DNA of 33,209 nt, from assembly GCA_012729975.1 (NCBI GenBank), contig JAAYBW010000250.1, positions 1 through 33,209 on the forward strand. Reading direction: 5' to 3'. The notes under the pieces were generated by a model that searched no databases, had not been told where the DNA came from, and saw only the letters and a program-made list of their open reading frames with translations. This DNA is from Clostridiales bacterium (lineage in GTDB: Bacteria; Bacillota; Clostridia; Oscillospirales; Oscillospiraceae). How positions within the stretch are numbered: position 1 is the first letter of the stretch; each line of letters begins with the position of its first letter. This document shows positions 1 to 8,171 of this stretch, one piece after another. The position numbers were made by a program, and so were the translations under genes.

Positions 1-227
1 AGTTCCTGTCCGCAATAGTAACTTCAAGTTTATAAATCTTGCTGCGAGCGTCCTTTTATTTCAGGTAATTATTATTGCGTGCATATTCCTGTTCCGGAAG
101 TTAATCATGCAAACCGGATGTTACTTTTCCAATTCAGCAGTTCTTATTAACAGTTACAATTTTTATCGCTTATTGGCAAAATTTATATAACGTTTTTACA
201 TTAACTATGTTATTATAGAAAATATTA

Positions 228-3200
228 ATGGCGTCCATGCTTAACGGCTTAATCGGATTGTCAAGGATAAGCCTGTCGGATAAACCGGCCGCGGGGGGGG
301 GCATAGCGGAGTATATGAACAGCGGGTCAGTAAACTTTAATGATTACTATAAGAAAATACTCGATAATCTCTCGGGCGGAATGCAGATAGCGAAGCTGAT
401 GTACGATGACCGGGGCTTGCCGGCGGACTATGAGTTTTTGGAAGTAAACTCCGTATTCGCGGAAATTATGGGCATTGCCAGAGACGAAATCATAGGTAAA
501 AGAGAATCGGACTTTTTTCCCGATACCGATCCCGAATGGTTTTTTAAATACGGTGAGATTGTAAAATCCGGCAGATCCGAAATGTTTGAGGTGTTCAATG
601 AATCTGCCGGCCGTTGGTATAACTTTCTGGCGGTCCCGCTCGGGAACGACATATTTGCCACCATAAGCCGGGATGTGACCGAGCAGAAGAAGATGCAGAA
701 AAATCTGCGAATAATGGAAGAGCTTCAGAGATTTCAGCTTTATCTGAGTGACAGTCTGAGGCTGATTTCAGACGCAAAAGAGATTAAGCGGGCTGCCGCA
801 CGCATCGTGTGCGAGCACCTTGACGCGGACTGTGCTATGTACAATGAAATTACCGACGACGGCCGTACAATACATATAGAAGACAGCTATTCGCGTTTCG
901 GAACTCCGATGATTACGGGGGAGTTTCCGGTCGGCGATTTCGGAGCGGCAATGGATGTGCTTCGCCGCGGCGAACCCCTGATCGTGGATGACCAGACCAC
1001 GACAAATCTCAAAAAACCGCATGAAAGACAAGCAAGCACAAATCTCGGAGTTTACGCAAGCATGACCGTTCCGCTTATTAAAGAGGGGCGCTGGACAGCT
1101 AATTTCGGCGTTCTCCAGAGCAGCACGCGAAAGTGGAAAGACAATGAGCTTGCCGTTTTAGTTGATGCCGCCGAACGAACCTGGGCAGCTGTTGAACGCG
1201 CGAAGTCCGAGGCGGCGCTGCGGGAGTCGGAGGAGAAATTCCGAAGCATTGTCGAGACTGCCGGGGAAGGGATTTCACAAATCGACACAGAGGGACGCAT
1301 AGTCTTTTTAAACAAAAGATGCGCGGATATGATGGGGTACACACCCGATGAGCTGCTGGGGAGGAAGCTATCGGAGTTCATTGTCTCGGACAGCGTGCAG
1401 CAGATATATGAGGACGGCAGGAACCTCGCCGAGGGGGGAGTTCTTGTCAATCGCGAATATGAAATCCGCCATAAAAGCGGAAATATTGTCTCGATGATAT
1501 GTCAGGTGACTCCCCTCTTTGATAAGAACGGCCGATACCGGGGCAGCCTGGCAACGCATTCGGATGTCACCGCGTACAGGCGGCTGTTGGAAGCACAGCG
1601 GAAGATCCAGGAGCGCTACCGTGCTTTCGTTGATGCCAGTTCCGACGTCATATTCCGCATGAACCCGGATTGTACATATATTGATATCCTCAGGGGAAAG
1701 GAATATATGCCGGAAATACGCGGCCCGGCCGACAACTGGCTTATATCGCATGTCCATCCGGACGACAGAACGCATGTTTCGCAGGTTATAAGCGAGGCTA
1801 TCCGCGGCAGGAGCCTCTTTGAGCTTGAGCTTCGCATCAGGGCGGCGGACGGCAGTTGGGCCCGGATCTTTTCGCGTGCGGTTCCCCTGCTTGACGCCGC
1901 GGGTAAAATAGAGGAGTGGTTCGGCACAGCAAAAGATATCTCTCTGCAGAAAGAAACCGAGAAGGCGTTTAAGGAAAGCGAGGAAAAGTACCGCGCTCTC
2001 TTTGAGGCCATCGATATATGTTATGTTATCGTTCAGCCCACATACGATAAAGATACGGGTCTAAGCGACTATATCATACTGGAGGGCAATCCCGCGTGGG
2101 AGAACCAGACAGATTTAAACGCGCGGGAATTAATCGGGAAACGTATACGGCACGCGCTTCGCGGTGCGCAGCCCAGCTGGTGTGATATATTTGCCCGGGT
2201 AGCAAGGACGGGCACAGCCGAGCATTCGGAATGCTATAGCGCGCTTACAAAAAAGTGGTATGAGCTCCATGCCTTTCCCTTTAAAAACGGCCTGGTCGGT
2301 GTTCTTTTCCGGGACATCATGAAACGCAGGCAGGATGAGATAGAAAGGCAGGTTTTGTTAAGTGACTATCAGGTGGAAAGAGACAGACTCAGGGCTTTAA
2401 TCAATAATTTGCCCGATAGAGTGTGGTTTGTCGACAGACAGGGCGATATCATAATAACCAATAAATCAGTCCGGCAAAATTACGCGACAGACTATATCGG
2501 AGTGAATATAACCGAAGTTATAGAATCCATAAATGTCTGTCATCCTGACGGCAGACCGCACAGCTACAGTGACGTTCCTATTATCAGAGCGCTTAACGGA
2601 GAAGATAACATAAGCGTGGAAGAAACCGTCCGCTCGGCCGATAACAGCGTGACAGAATATTGCTGGACTAACGCGGCCGCAGTGCGCGACAGCAACAATG
2701 AGATTATCGGGGCGGTAGCCGTAGTGAGGAATATCACCGACTGGAAGCAGGCCGAGATAACACTGCAGCAAAGCGAGCAAAACGCACGCGAACTGATTGC
2801 CGAGCTCGAAGCAGGCGAGGAACACAGGGACTGGTTTATAAGCGTTCTTTCTCACGAGCTCAGAAATCCCCTGGCTGTGATCAGGATGAATCTGGACCTG
2901 CAAAAGAGAACGGCGCACAGTGAAGAAAGCGCCGAGAGGATATTCAGAAATATCGAAAGGCAGACAGAATACCTCACCCGTTTGATCGATGATATACTTG
3001 AGGTAACCCGTATACGGCAAAATAAGGTCGTGCTGAAAAAAGAGAAGGTTGATTTAAATAAATTGGGCGAAAACCTGCTCAGGGATTATCAGACGCAGTT
3101 TGACAAAAAAGGGGTGAGGCTGGAATTCAGCGTCTCCTCCTCCCCCTTAATGCTGGAAGGGGATCCCGTACGTCTGAGCCAGGCTATCGGCAACCTGCTG

Positions 3201-3965
3201 CATAATGCCCTGAAGTTCACGTCCGAGGGCGGGACGGTTAAGGCCGGAATTCATAAAGACGATGTGAATGCACAAGCCGTTATTTACGTAGAAGACAGCG
3301 GCGAGGGCATTTCACCCAAGGCGCTGCCTTTATTGTTCCAGCCGTTTATGCAGGCGGACAATATCCCGGAGCGCGGCAGAGACGGCCTCGGTCTTGGTTT
3401 GGCGATCATAAAAGGCATCGCGGAGCTTCACGGGGGCAGTGTTGAAGCTGCCAGCGAAGGAATAGGCAAAGGCGCGAGGTTTACCATCAGACTTCCGCTC
3501 GGCAAAGATGATGTCGTCAAACACGAAGTAAGTGAAAAAGCAAAGGAAAAGCATAATATAGCGCTCCGAATTCTTGTTATTGAAGACAACAAAGAGCTGG
3601 CCGAGATTGTCTGTGAGTTTCTGGCTTTATCAGGCCATCAGGCAAGCGCCGTTCATACCGGAGCCGAAGGTGTTGCGGCGGCGAAGGTAATGAAGCCGGA
3701 TGTTATCATATCGGACATTGGTCTGCCGGATATAAGCGGTTATGAGGCGGCTATGGAGATCCGAAAATCGGATGACTTAAAAAATACCGTTATGATAGCC
3801 ATATCAGGCTATACGCAGGCCGAAGATAAAAAGCGCTCAATAGAAGCCGGCTTTGATATGCACCTCGGCAAGCCGGTGGACTCGGACATATTACAGACGG
3901 CTCTGGATTATTTCATTACCAAATACACGGAGGATGGTGCCCGCGATGTGTCAAAAGCAATGTGA
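228..3965 (+). CDS. Hybrid sensor histidine kinase with multiple PAS domains, GAF and C-terminal receiver
   Basis: This 1245-aa protein senses an unknown signal and autophosphorylates, then passes phosphate to its own receiver. Seen in order: PAS at about residues 55-150, GAF-like at 165-330, further PAS/PAC units starting near 335, 460, 585 and 717, a HisKA H-box (SHELRNPL) with the phospho-accepting His876, an HATPase domain with an N-box near 987 and glycine-rich G boxes near 1022 and 1050, and a receiver from about 1113 with phospho-acceptor Asp1163 (SDIGLPD). No membrane segment or signal peptide is visible, so it is probably cytosolic. No strong ribosome site precedes 228; ATG at 240 or 315 is also possible. 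A nine-G run lies in the first 30 codons. The next gene overlaps its end by 20 bp and encodes another receiver, so the two form one signalling unit. The output and target genes are not evident. Confidence 0.93.
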   Translation: MASMLNGLIGLSRISLSDKPAAGGGIAEYMNSGSVNFNDYYKKILDNLSGGMQIAKLMYDDRGLPADYEFLEVNSVFAEIMGIARDEIIGKRESDFFPDTDPEWFFKYGEIVKSGRSEMFEVFNESAGRWYNFLAVPLGNDIFATISRDVTEQKKMQKNLRIMEELQRFQLYLSDSLRLISDAKEIKRAAARIVCEHLDADCAMYNEITDDGRTIHIEDSYSRFGTPMITGEFPVGDFGAAMDVLRRGEPLIVDDQTTTNLKKPHERQASTNLGVYASMTVPLIKEGRWTANFGVLQSSTRKWKDNELAVLVDAAERTWAAVERAKSEAALRESEEKFRSIVETAGEGISQIDTEGRIVFLNKRCADMMGYTPDELLGRKLSEFIVSDSVQQIYEDGRNLAEGGVLVNREYEIRHKSGNIVSMICQVTPLFDKNGRYRGSLATHSDVTAYRRLLEAQRKIQERYRAFVDASSDVIFRMNPDCTYIDILRGKEYMPEIRGPADNWLISHVHPDDRTHVSQVISEAIRGRSLFELELRIRAADGSWARIFSRAVPLLDAAGKIEEWFGTAKDISLQKETEKAFKESEEKYRALFEAIDICYVIVQPTYDKDTGLSDYIILEGNPAWENQTDLNARELIGKRIRHALRGAQPSWCDIFARVARTGTAEHSECYSALTKKWYELHAFPFKNGLVGVLFRDIMKRRQDEIERQVLLSDYQVERDRLRALINNLPDRVWFVDRQGDIIITNKSVRQNYATDYIGVNITEVIESINVCHPDGRPHSYSDVPIIRALNGEDNISVEETVRSADNSVTEYCWTNAAAVRDSNNEIIGAVAVVRNITDWKQAEITLQQSEQNARELIAELEAGEEHRDWFISVLSHELRNPLAVIRMNLDLQKRTAHSEESAERIFRNIERQTEYLTRLIDDILEVTRIRQNKVVLKKEKVDLNKLGENLLRDYQTQFDKKGVRLEFSVSSSPLMLEGDPVRLSQAIGNLLHNALKFTSEGGTVKAGIHKDDVNAQAVIYVEDSGEGISPKALPLLFQPFMQADNIPERGRDGLGLGLAIIKGIAELHGGSVEAASEGIGKGARFTIRLPLGKDDVVKHEVSEKAKEKHNIALRILVIEDNKELAEIVCEFLALSGHQASAVHTGAEGVAAAKVMKPDVIISDIGLPDISGYEAAMEIRKSDDLKNTVMIAISGYTQAEDKKRSIEAGFDMHLGKPVDSDILQTALDYFITKYTEDGARDVSKAM
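293..301 (+). repeat. Poly-G tract (9 G) near the kinase 5' end
   Basis: Nine consecutive G lie 65 bp into the kinase frame if translation starts at 228, or 14 bp upstream of the alternative ATG at 315. Tracts of this kind are known to slip during replication. Here a slip would break the 228 frame but leave a start at 315 intact. Whether it varies in nature cannot be told from one sequence. Confidence 0.85.
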
Positions 3966-4362
3966 AAGCGGAACAAGAATATCCGCGCATAAGAGATATT
4001 TGAAAATTCTGCTGATTGAAGACAACAAGGAGCTTGCCGACGTTTTTTCAAACTTGTTAATTACAATGGGACATCAGGCAGCGGTAGTACATAACGGCGC
4101 GGAAGGCATCAAAGCGGCGAAATTAATGCGGCCGGACGTTATTTTCTGCGATATCGGTCTTCCGGGTATGAGCGGTTATGAGGTGGCAAAGGCGCTCAGG
4201 TCCGATGAAGAGACGAAAACCGCGTATCTAATAGCGCTCACAGGCTACGTCAGTGAATATAAGGCCGGCCTTGCAGTGGAAAGCGGCTTTGACGATCTGC
4301 TTACAAAGCCTGTAGATATGAAGAAGCTTGAGAAAATGCTCGCTGAAACCGACAGATTCTAA
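3946..4362 (+). CDS. Stand-alone response regulator receiver protein
   Basis: This 138-aa single-domain receiver has no DNA-binding or enzymatic output. The acidic pair is in IEDNKEL, the phospho-acceptor is Asp69 (CDIGLPG), the switch Thr is in ALTGY and the conserved Lys is in TKPVD. I chose ATG 3946 because GGAGG at 3929-3933 lies upstream and the receiver fold begins just after; ATG 3934 and GTG 3937 are in the same frame but too close to that site. The gene overlaps the kinase end by 20 bp, so translation is probably coupled. The sequence is very close to the kinase's own receiver (shared IEDNKELA, GHQA, GAEG, PDVI, DIGLP and SGYE blocks), suggesting a local duplication. It probably acts as a phosphorelay partner or phosphate sink of that kinase. 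Confidence 0.88.
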   Translation: MCQKQCESGTRISAHKRYLKILLIEDNKELADVFSNLLITMGHQAAVVHNGAEGIKAAKLMRPDVIFCDIGLPGMSGYEVAKALRSDEETKTAYLIALTGYVSEYKAGLAVESGFDDLLTKPVDMKKLEKMLAETDRF

Positions 4363-4390
4363 GCCTCCCGCATAATCTCAAAAAACGTGC

Positions 4391-4420
4391 GCGCCGCAAA
4401 ACATCCGTTTTGCGGCGCGG
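4391..4420. terminator. Bidirectional intrinsic terminator between convergent genes
   Basis: A perfect 13-bp stem (4391-4403 with 4408-4420) encloses an ATCC loop. On the minus strand it is followed by a T run (complement of the A run at 4379-4386). On the plus strand it is followed by a weaker T-rich stretch. It sits between the receiver gene and the convergent cupin gene. Confidence 0.85.
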
Positions 4421-4452
4421 AATTTGTTTAATCGCGGTTCGCTTTTAGCGTC

Positions 4453-4929
4453 TCAGTCCTTGTTATTGAGCGCCTGATAAGTGGGACGTTTGGTGCTGGC
4501 CAGTGTCTCGGGGCGGACAGACGCTTCCTGGGTAATGCTTGCGTCGACAAAGATAATGGGCTTGCCTACGCGCTTTATATCCAGAGGACAGTGCTTCATG
4601 CCCTTGGGTATAAAGACGTAGCAGGGATAGTTTATGTGTACTATCTCATCTCCCAGGGTGAAATCAACATCAGCGTCAAATTCGGAGAAATCCTCCGCTC
4701 CGATAAGGTATATCCACTGATCGAAGGGGTGAACGTGTGTGGGACTGCCCAGTACATCGGGTGCGGTGATATGCGCAAATCCCATGGCCAGGGCGGAATC
4801 TTTGATTTCCATCGGACCCGCGCCGGTCACCATAGGTTTTGTGATGGTCTGGTGAATCGATTTCCAGGGTTTGAGCTCAACTACATTCTCTTCTCTTTTG
4901 ATATTCTTGATAAAGGGCATGTCAGCCAT
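4453..4929 (-). CDS. Small cupin-fold protein
   Basis: This 158-aa single-domain cupin is cytosolic with no signal peptide. Cupin motif 1 reads THVHPFDQW, with His65 and His67 as likely metal ligands and Gln71 where the family usually has Glu. Motif 2 reads IPKGMKHCP, with His113 as the third His ligand. An AGGAGG site (4937-4943) lies just before ATG 4929, and a promoter lies at 4972-5000, so the gene can be transcribed alone. Cupins of this size bind metal and act as small-molecule enzymes or sensors; the substrate cannot be read from sequence. Its position next to redox and aromatic-type genes suggests a role there, but this is inference. Confidence 0.8.
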   Translation of the reverse strand: MADMPFIKNIKREENVVELKPWKSIHQTITKPMVTGAGPMEIKDSALAMGFAHITAPDVLGSPTHVHPFDQWIYLIGAEDFSEFDADVDFTLGDEIVHINYPCYVFIPKGMKHCPLDIKRVGKPIIFVDASITQEASVRPETLASTKRPTYQALNNKD

Positions 4930-4971
4930 GGTCTTCTCCTCCTATAATAGTCATTTTGTTCTTCTATGGCT

Positions 4972-5000
4972 AGTATACAACGCAAAGGGCAGTTTGTCCA
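4972..5000 (-). promoter_or_regulatory. Sigma-A-type promoter of the cupin gene
   Basis: On the minus strand TGGACA (5000-4995) is followed by a 17-bp spacer and TATACT (4977-4972). The start point would fall near 4965, giving a leader of about 35 nt before ATG 4929. The promoter separates the cupin from the upstream 4Fe-4S gene, which ends at 5064. Confidence 0.7.
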
Positions 5001-5063
5001 AGGGAATAATGTCGCCGAGCTCTGTTTTTTCGGATTTTGCGCTCATATCCCCGGTTATCGGCA

Positions 5064-5990
5064 TTACGCCGTATGCGAGAACATATGTTCAAGCTTGGCG
5101 GGTATATCTTTGAGAGTCCAGGGGTATATGCCCAGCTTCATGACCTTGGCGACAAGCGGCTCCGGATAGCCCCAGCTGCGCATGGTGTCCGACATATTCC
5201 CGAAAGTCAGCTTAAACGGTTCGCCCGGTACCTCGTGAACAGCCATCAGCAATTCCGTTTCCTCCTCGGAGAACTCAACGGTTTCGTTGTTTGAGCGCCA
5301 GCCGCTGTTTTTGGGGCAGTTCCTCTGGCAGACGCAGCAGGGAGCTATTGTGTGAGGAGCGGAATCCGGCAGCTGCCGGGTAACATCGAGCCAGCCGTGG
5401 CAGCGAGTCAGCTCCAGTAAAAACCTGTCTTTACGGATAGCCCCGCCGGGGCACAGGCGCATACACACCCCGCAGCTTTCACAGCTGTCCATATTGACAA
5501 TGTCGCGCCATATCAGGCCGGTCTCATAGGGCACGTCGGATATGTAGGTTTCAAGCTGTATGAAGCTGCCCCACTCATCCTCATACACAAGGTTATTCTT
5601 GCCGTATTTGCCCAAACCCGAGCAGACGGCAAGTATTTTTTGCGGCAGATTCCTTTCGTTCACCAGATGATAGCCTTTGCCTGCATACAGGCTGTTTAAG
5701 TAACCGTCTATTGATACTTCGCGCGCGCGGAAAAGATCGGTGACGATTTTTCCGCCGCGTTTGAATACCGCCGTTTTCATACTCATCCGAGCCATGATAA
5801 TTATGATGGAAACCGGTGTGAACGGGAGCTCCGGCAGATCCAGCACGCGGCTGCCGACGTATGATTTTCTTTCCTCGGGGCTAAAGTCCGCTGTTTGGCA
5901 AAACCGCAGATATTCTTCCTTTGCTTTAGACAGCCACTCAACAGGTATGATTCTCATCCTGAAATCTTCCGGATTATATTTTTGTCCCAT
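5064..5990 (-). CDS. QueG-like protein with double 4Fe-4S cluster domain
   Basis: This 308-aa protein has the layout of the epoxyqueuosine reductase-like / 4Fe-4S double-cluster family. A central GLGKYGKNN stretch resembles the GxxGKN block of QueG. It is followed by CESCGVCMRLCP (Cys170, 173, 176, 180) and a second set, CCVCQRNCP (Cys218/219, 221, 225). It is shorter than canonical QueG (around 380 aa), lacks its C-terminal HEAT-like part and is unlikely to do the tRNA reaction. It may shuttle electrons or reduce a small molecule, possibly with a corrinoid; no cobalamin-binding signature can be proven by eye. ATG 5990 follows AAGGGAGA with suitable spacing. The promoter region carries a large palindrome (6028-6060). 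Confidence 0.78.
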   Translation of the reverse strand: MGQKYNPEDFRMRIIPVEWLSKAKEEYLRFCQTADFSPEERKSYVGSRVLDLPELPFTPVSIIIIMARMSMKTAVFKRGGKIVTDLFRAREVSIDGYLNSLYAGKGYHLVNERNLPQKILAVCSGLGKYGKNNLVYEDEWGSFIQLETYISDVPYETGLIWRDIVNMDSCESCGVCMRLCPGGAIRKDRFLLELTRCHGWLDVTRQLPDSAPHTIAPCCVCQRNCPKNSGWRSNNETVEFSEEETELLMAVHEVPGEPFKLTFGNMSDTMRSWGYPEPLVAKVMKLGIYPWTLKDIPAKLEHMFSHTA

Positions 5991-6021
5991 AAGCGCAGTC
6001 TCCCTTTAGTTTTATATCATC

Positions 6022-6060
6022 ATAATACCGCTGTCCGGATTTTGTCAATCCGGACAGCGG
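6022..6060 (-). promoter_or_regulatory. Promoter overlapped by a 33-bp inverted repeat
   Basis: Positions 6028-6041 and 6047-6060 are perfect 14-bp complements around a 5-bp centre. On the minus strand the centre contains TTGACA (6048-6043), and TATTAT follows at 6027-6022 (15-bp spacer; TTATGA at 6025-6020 gives 17). The palindrome therefore covers the -35 box and the spacer of the promoter for the gene starting at 5990. It looks like an operator more than a terminator, because no T run follows on either strand. Confidence 0.6.
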
Positions 6061-6085
6061 TCGGGGTTAATCCGCGCGGGAGTTG

Positions 6086-6127
6086 CCGGTGAGGCCGCCG
6101 TATTCTTCCGGCAGTTTTCCTCACCGG
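6086..6127 (+). other. Two-tier stem-loop in divergent intergenic region
   Basis: CCGGTGAGG (6086-6094) pairs with CCTCACCGG (6119-6127), and inside it GCCG (6097-6100) pairs with CGGC (6109-6112). A moderately T-rich stretch follows on the plus strand. No plus-strand gene ends upstream, so this is not an ordinary terminator. It may be a leader or attenuator element, or a leftover of a rearrangement. Apart from this, the palindrome at 6028-6060 and a weak promoter at 6216-6244, the 348-bp gap between 5990 and 6339 shows nothing recognisable. Confidence 0.45.
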
Positions 6128-6215
6128 TTTGCTTTGTATTATGTCGGCGGAGCCTATCTTCCGATAAGCATAAACTATACGGGCAGATTGAGGTATTATT
6201 TGTAATTATAATCAA

Positions 6216-6244
6216 TTGATTTATGTCGAATTTTCTGGTTTAAT
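6216..6244 (+). promoter_or_regulatory. Possible promoter of the hydrogenase operon
   Basis: TTGATT (6216-6221) is separated by 17 bp from TTTAAT (6239-6244). This would give a leader of about 90 nt before ATG 6339. The match is only fair and the region is AT-rich, so chance is possible. Confidence 0.35.
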
Positions 6245-6338
6245 ATTGAAGTGTGCGAGTATTTGACTTTCAGCGGATTTGGAAGTGTTCAGCATATAGA
6301 TAGCAGAAGAAATTACTACTCTAAAAAGGAGTTATGAC

Positions 6339-8171
6339 ATGGATAGACTACAGTTGTACAGCACCGAAAAAAGTCAGGATGTTATGGACGGCCTCTATGA
6401 GGATATGTCCCGACGACTGGTTTTTTCACCGAAAGGCAACTGTCCGGTTTCTATGACAAACGCGTTTTTGAAGCTTACGCTTGCTCAAAGCTGCGGCAAA
6501 TGCGTGCCTTGCAGAATCGGACTCGATACCCTCGCATCGATAACAGACAAGATCCTTTCGGGCAAGGGCTCCGAAAACGACCTTCAGGTTATCGAAAAAA
6601 CGGCGACTGTCATAGCCGATTCGGCCGACTGCGCGATAGGCTTCGAAGCCGCTAAGCTTGTCCTTGACGGGTTCAGGGCGTTCCGTGACGATTACATATC
6701 TCACATGAAAAACAACAGGTGCACCGTGAACTTCAAATCGGTTCCCTGCGTTTTCGACTGCCCGGCTCATGTCGACATCCCCGGATATATCTCCCTGATC
6801 AAAGAGGGCAGATATGCGGACGCCATAAGGTTAATACGTAAAGACAATCCGTTCCCGAGCGTCTGCGGTCTTGTCTGCGAGCATCCCTGCGAGAGTCACT
6901 GCCGCCGCGGAATGGTAGACGCGCCTATCAACATAAGAGGCTTAAAGCGCTTCGCGGTGGATACTGTCGGCGAGGTTCCGCCTCCCGAGATAAGCGTTCC
7001 TCTCACAGGCAAAAAAGTCGCTGTTATAGGCGGCGGTCCCGCGGGACTCTCGGCTGCCTACTACCTGAGCCTGATGGGGCATTCAGTGACTATTTTTGAG
7101 AAAAGGCAGCGCCTGGGCGGTATGCTCAGATACGGCATACCCTCCTACAGACTTCCCGACGACTACCTTGACAGAGATATTAACACTATTTTATCTCTCG
7201 GTGTAAAGGTTAATCTGGGCGTCAGCGTCGGCACCGACATAACCCTTGAGGACCTCAGAGGGCAGTTTGACAGCGTTTACATATCCATAGGCGCGCACGC
7301 CGATAAAAAGCTGAAAATCAAGGGCGAGGACAGCCGCGGTGTGATCTCCGCGGTAGAGCTTCTCGGAAATATGGGCGACGGCAACAAACCCGATTTCACC
7401 GGCAAGCGCGTCGTTGTACTCGGCGGCGGAAACGTTGCGATGGACGCCACGCGCACCGCGATGCGTTTAAACGCCGCTTCCGTAACCTGCGTTTACAGAA
7501 GGCGCGTCGAGGATATGACCGCCCTTAAGGAAGAGGTAGAAGGCGCTATGGCGGAAGGCTGCGAGATACTGCCGCTCATGGCCCCCGTAGAGGTTCAGGC
7601 GGACGAAAACGGAAACGTCACGGGCGTTGTTCTTCAGCCGCAGATAATAGGCAAATATGAGGGCGGCCGCCCGAAGCCCTCTAACGCAGACAAGCCCGCC
7701 GAGGTTCTCCCCTGCGACATTATCATCGTCGCCGTGGGACAGGCTATCGACGCAACTCACTTCGCGGACAGCGGCGTCAAGCTCAAGTGGGATCAGATTC
7801 TTACGCAAAAAGGAACCGCGATCGACGGTATGGAGGGCGTTTTCGCCGGCGGTGACTGCATTTCCGGACCGCTCACCGTTATAAGGGCCATAGACGGCGG
7901 TAAGGTCGCCGCGGCCAACATCGACAATTATCTCGGCTACGACACGAAAATAACTGCCGGTTTGGAAGTCCCGCCCGCATCCTACCGCTTTAAACCGGCC
8001 CACGGACGAATAAACCTGACGGAACGCAACGCAAACGAGCGCAAAAATGATTTTTGCCTCATGGAAAACGAGATGTCGCTTGAAGAAGCCACTCAGGAAT
8101 GTTCCCGCTGCCTGAGATGCGATCACTACGGGTTCGGTTCTTTCAAAGGAGGCAGAGAATATCAATGGTAA
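6339..8171 (+). CDS. NuoF-type Fe-S / GltD-type NAD(P)H flavoprotein, hydrogenase partner
   Basis: This 610-aa fusion probably moves electrons between NAD(P)H and the adjacent hydrogenase. Residues about 45-125 match the C-terminal iron-sulfur domain of NuoF/HydB (CGKCVPCRIG, Cys52, 55, 58, plus a later DCAIG). Residues about 127-205 match the cysteine-rich start of GltD-like subunits (CVFDCPAHV, CGLVCEHPC). An FAD Rossmann motif, VAVIGGGPAGLSAA, starts near 226 and an NAD(P) motif, VVVLGGGNVAMDATR, near 357. The C-terminus adds CSRCLRC. The FMN/NADH-binding part of NuoF is absent. The start is ATG 6339 after AAAAGGAG. The hydrogenase start codon lies 7 bp inside this gene's end, so the two are translationally coupled. 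This arrangement fits the 'glutamate synthase-linked' [FeFe]-hydrogenases (group A2 in HydDB terms); the exact electron acceptor is unknown. Confidence 0.85.
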   Translation: MDRLQLYSTEKSQDVMDGLYEDMSRRLVFSPKGNCPVSMTNAFLKLTLAQSCGKCVPCRIGLDTLASITDKILSGKGSENDLQVIEKTATVIADSADCAIGFEAAKLVLDGFRAFRDDYISHMKNNRCTVNFKSVPCVFDCPAHVDIPGYISLIKEGRYADAIRLIRKDNPFPSVCGLVCEHPCESHCRRGMVDAPINIRGLKRFAVDTVGEVPPPEISVPLTGKKVAVIGGGPAGLSAAYYLSLMGHSVTIFEKRQRLGGMLRYGIPSYRLPDDYLDRDINTILSLGVKVNLGVSVGTDITLEDLRGQFDSVYISIGAHADKKLKIKGEDSRGVISAVELLGNMGDGNKPDFTGKRVVVLGGGNVAMDATRTAMRLNAASVTCVYRRRVEDMTALKEEVEGAMAEGCEILPLMAPVEVQADENGNVTGVVLQPQIIGKYEGGRPKPSNADKPAEVLPCDIIIVAVGQAIDATHFADSGVKLKWDQILTQKGTAIDGMEGVFAGGDCISGPLTVIRAIDGGKVAAANIDNYLGYDTKITAGLEVPPASYRFKPAHGRINLTERNANERKNDFCLMENEMSLEEATQECSRCLRCDHYGFGSFKGGREYQW

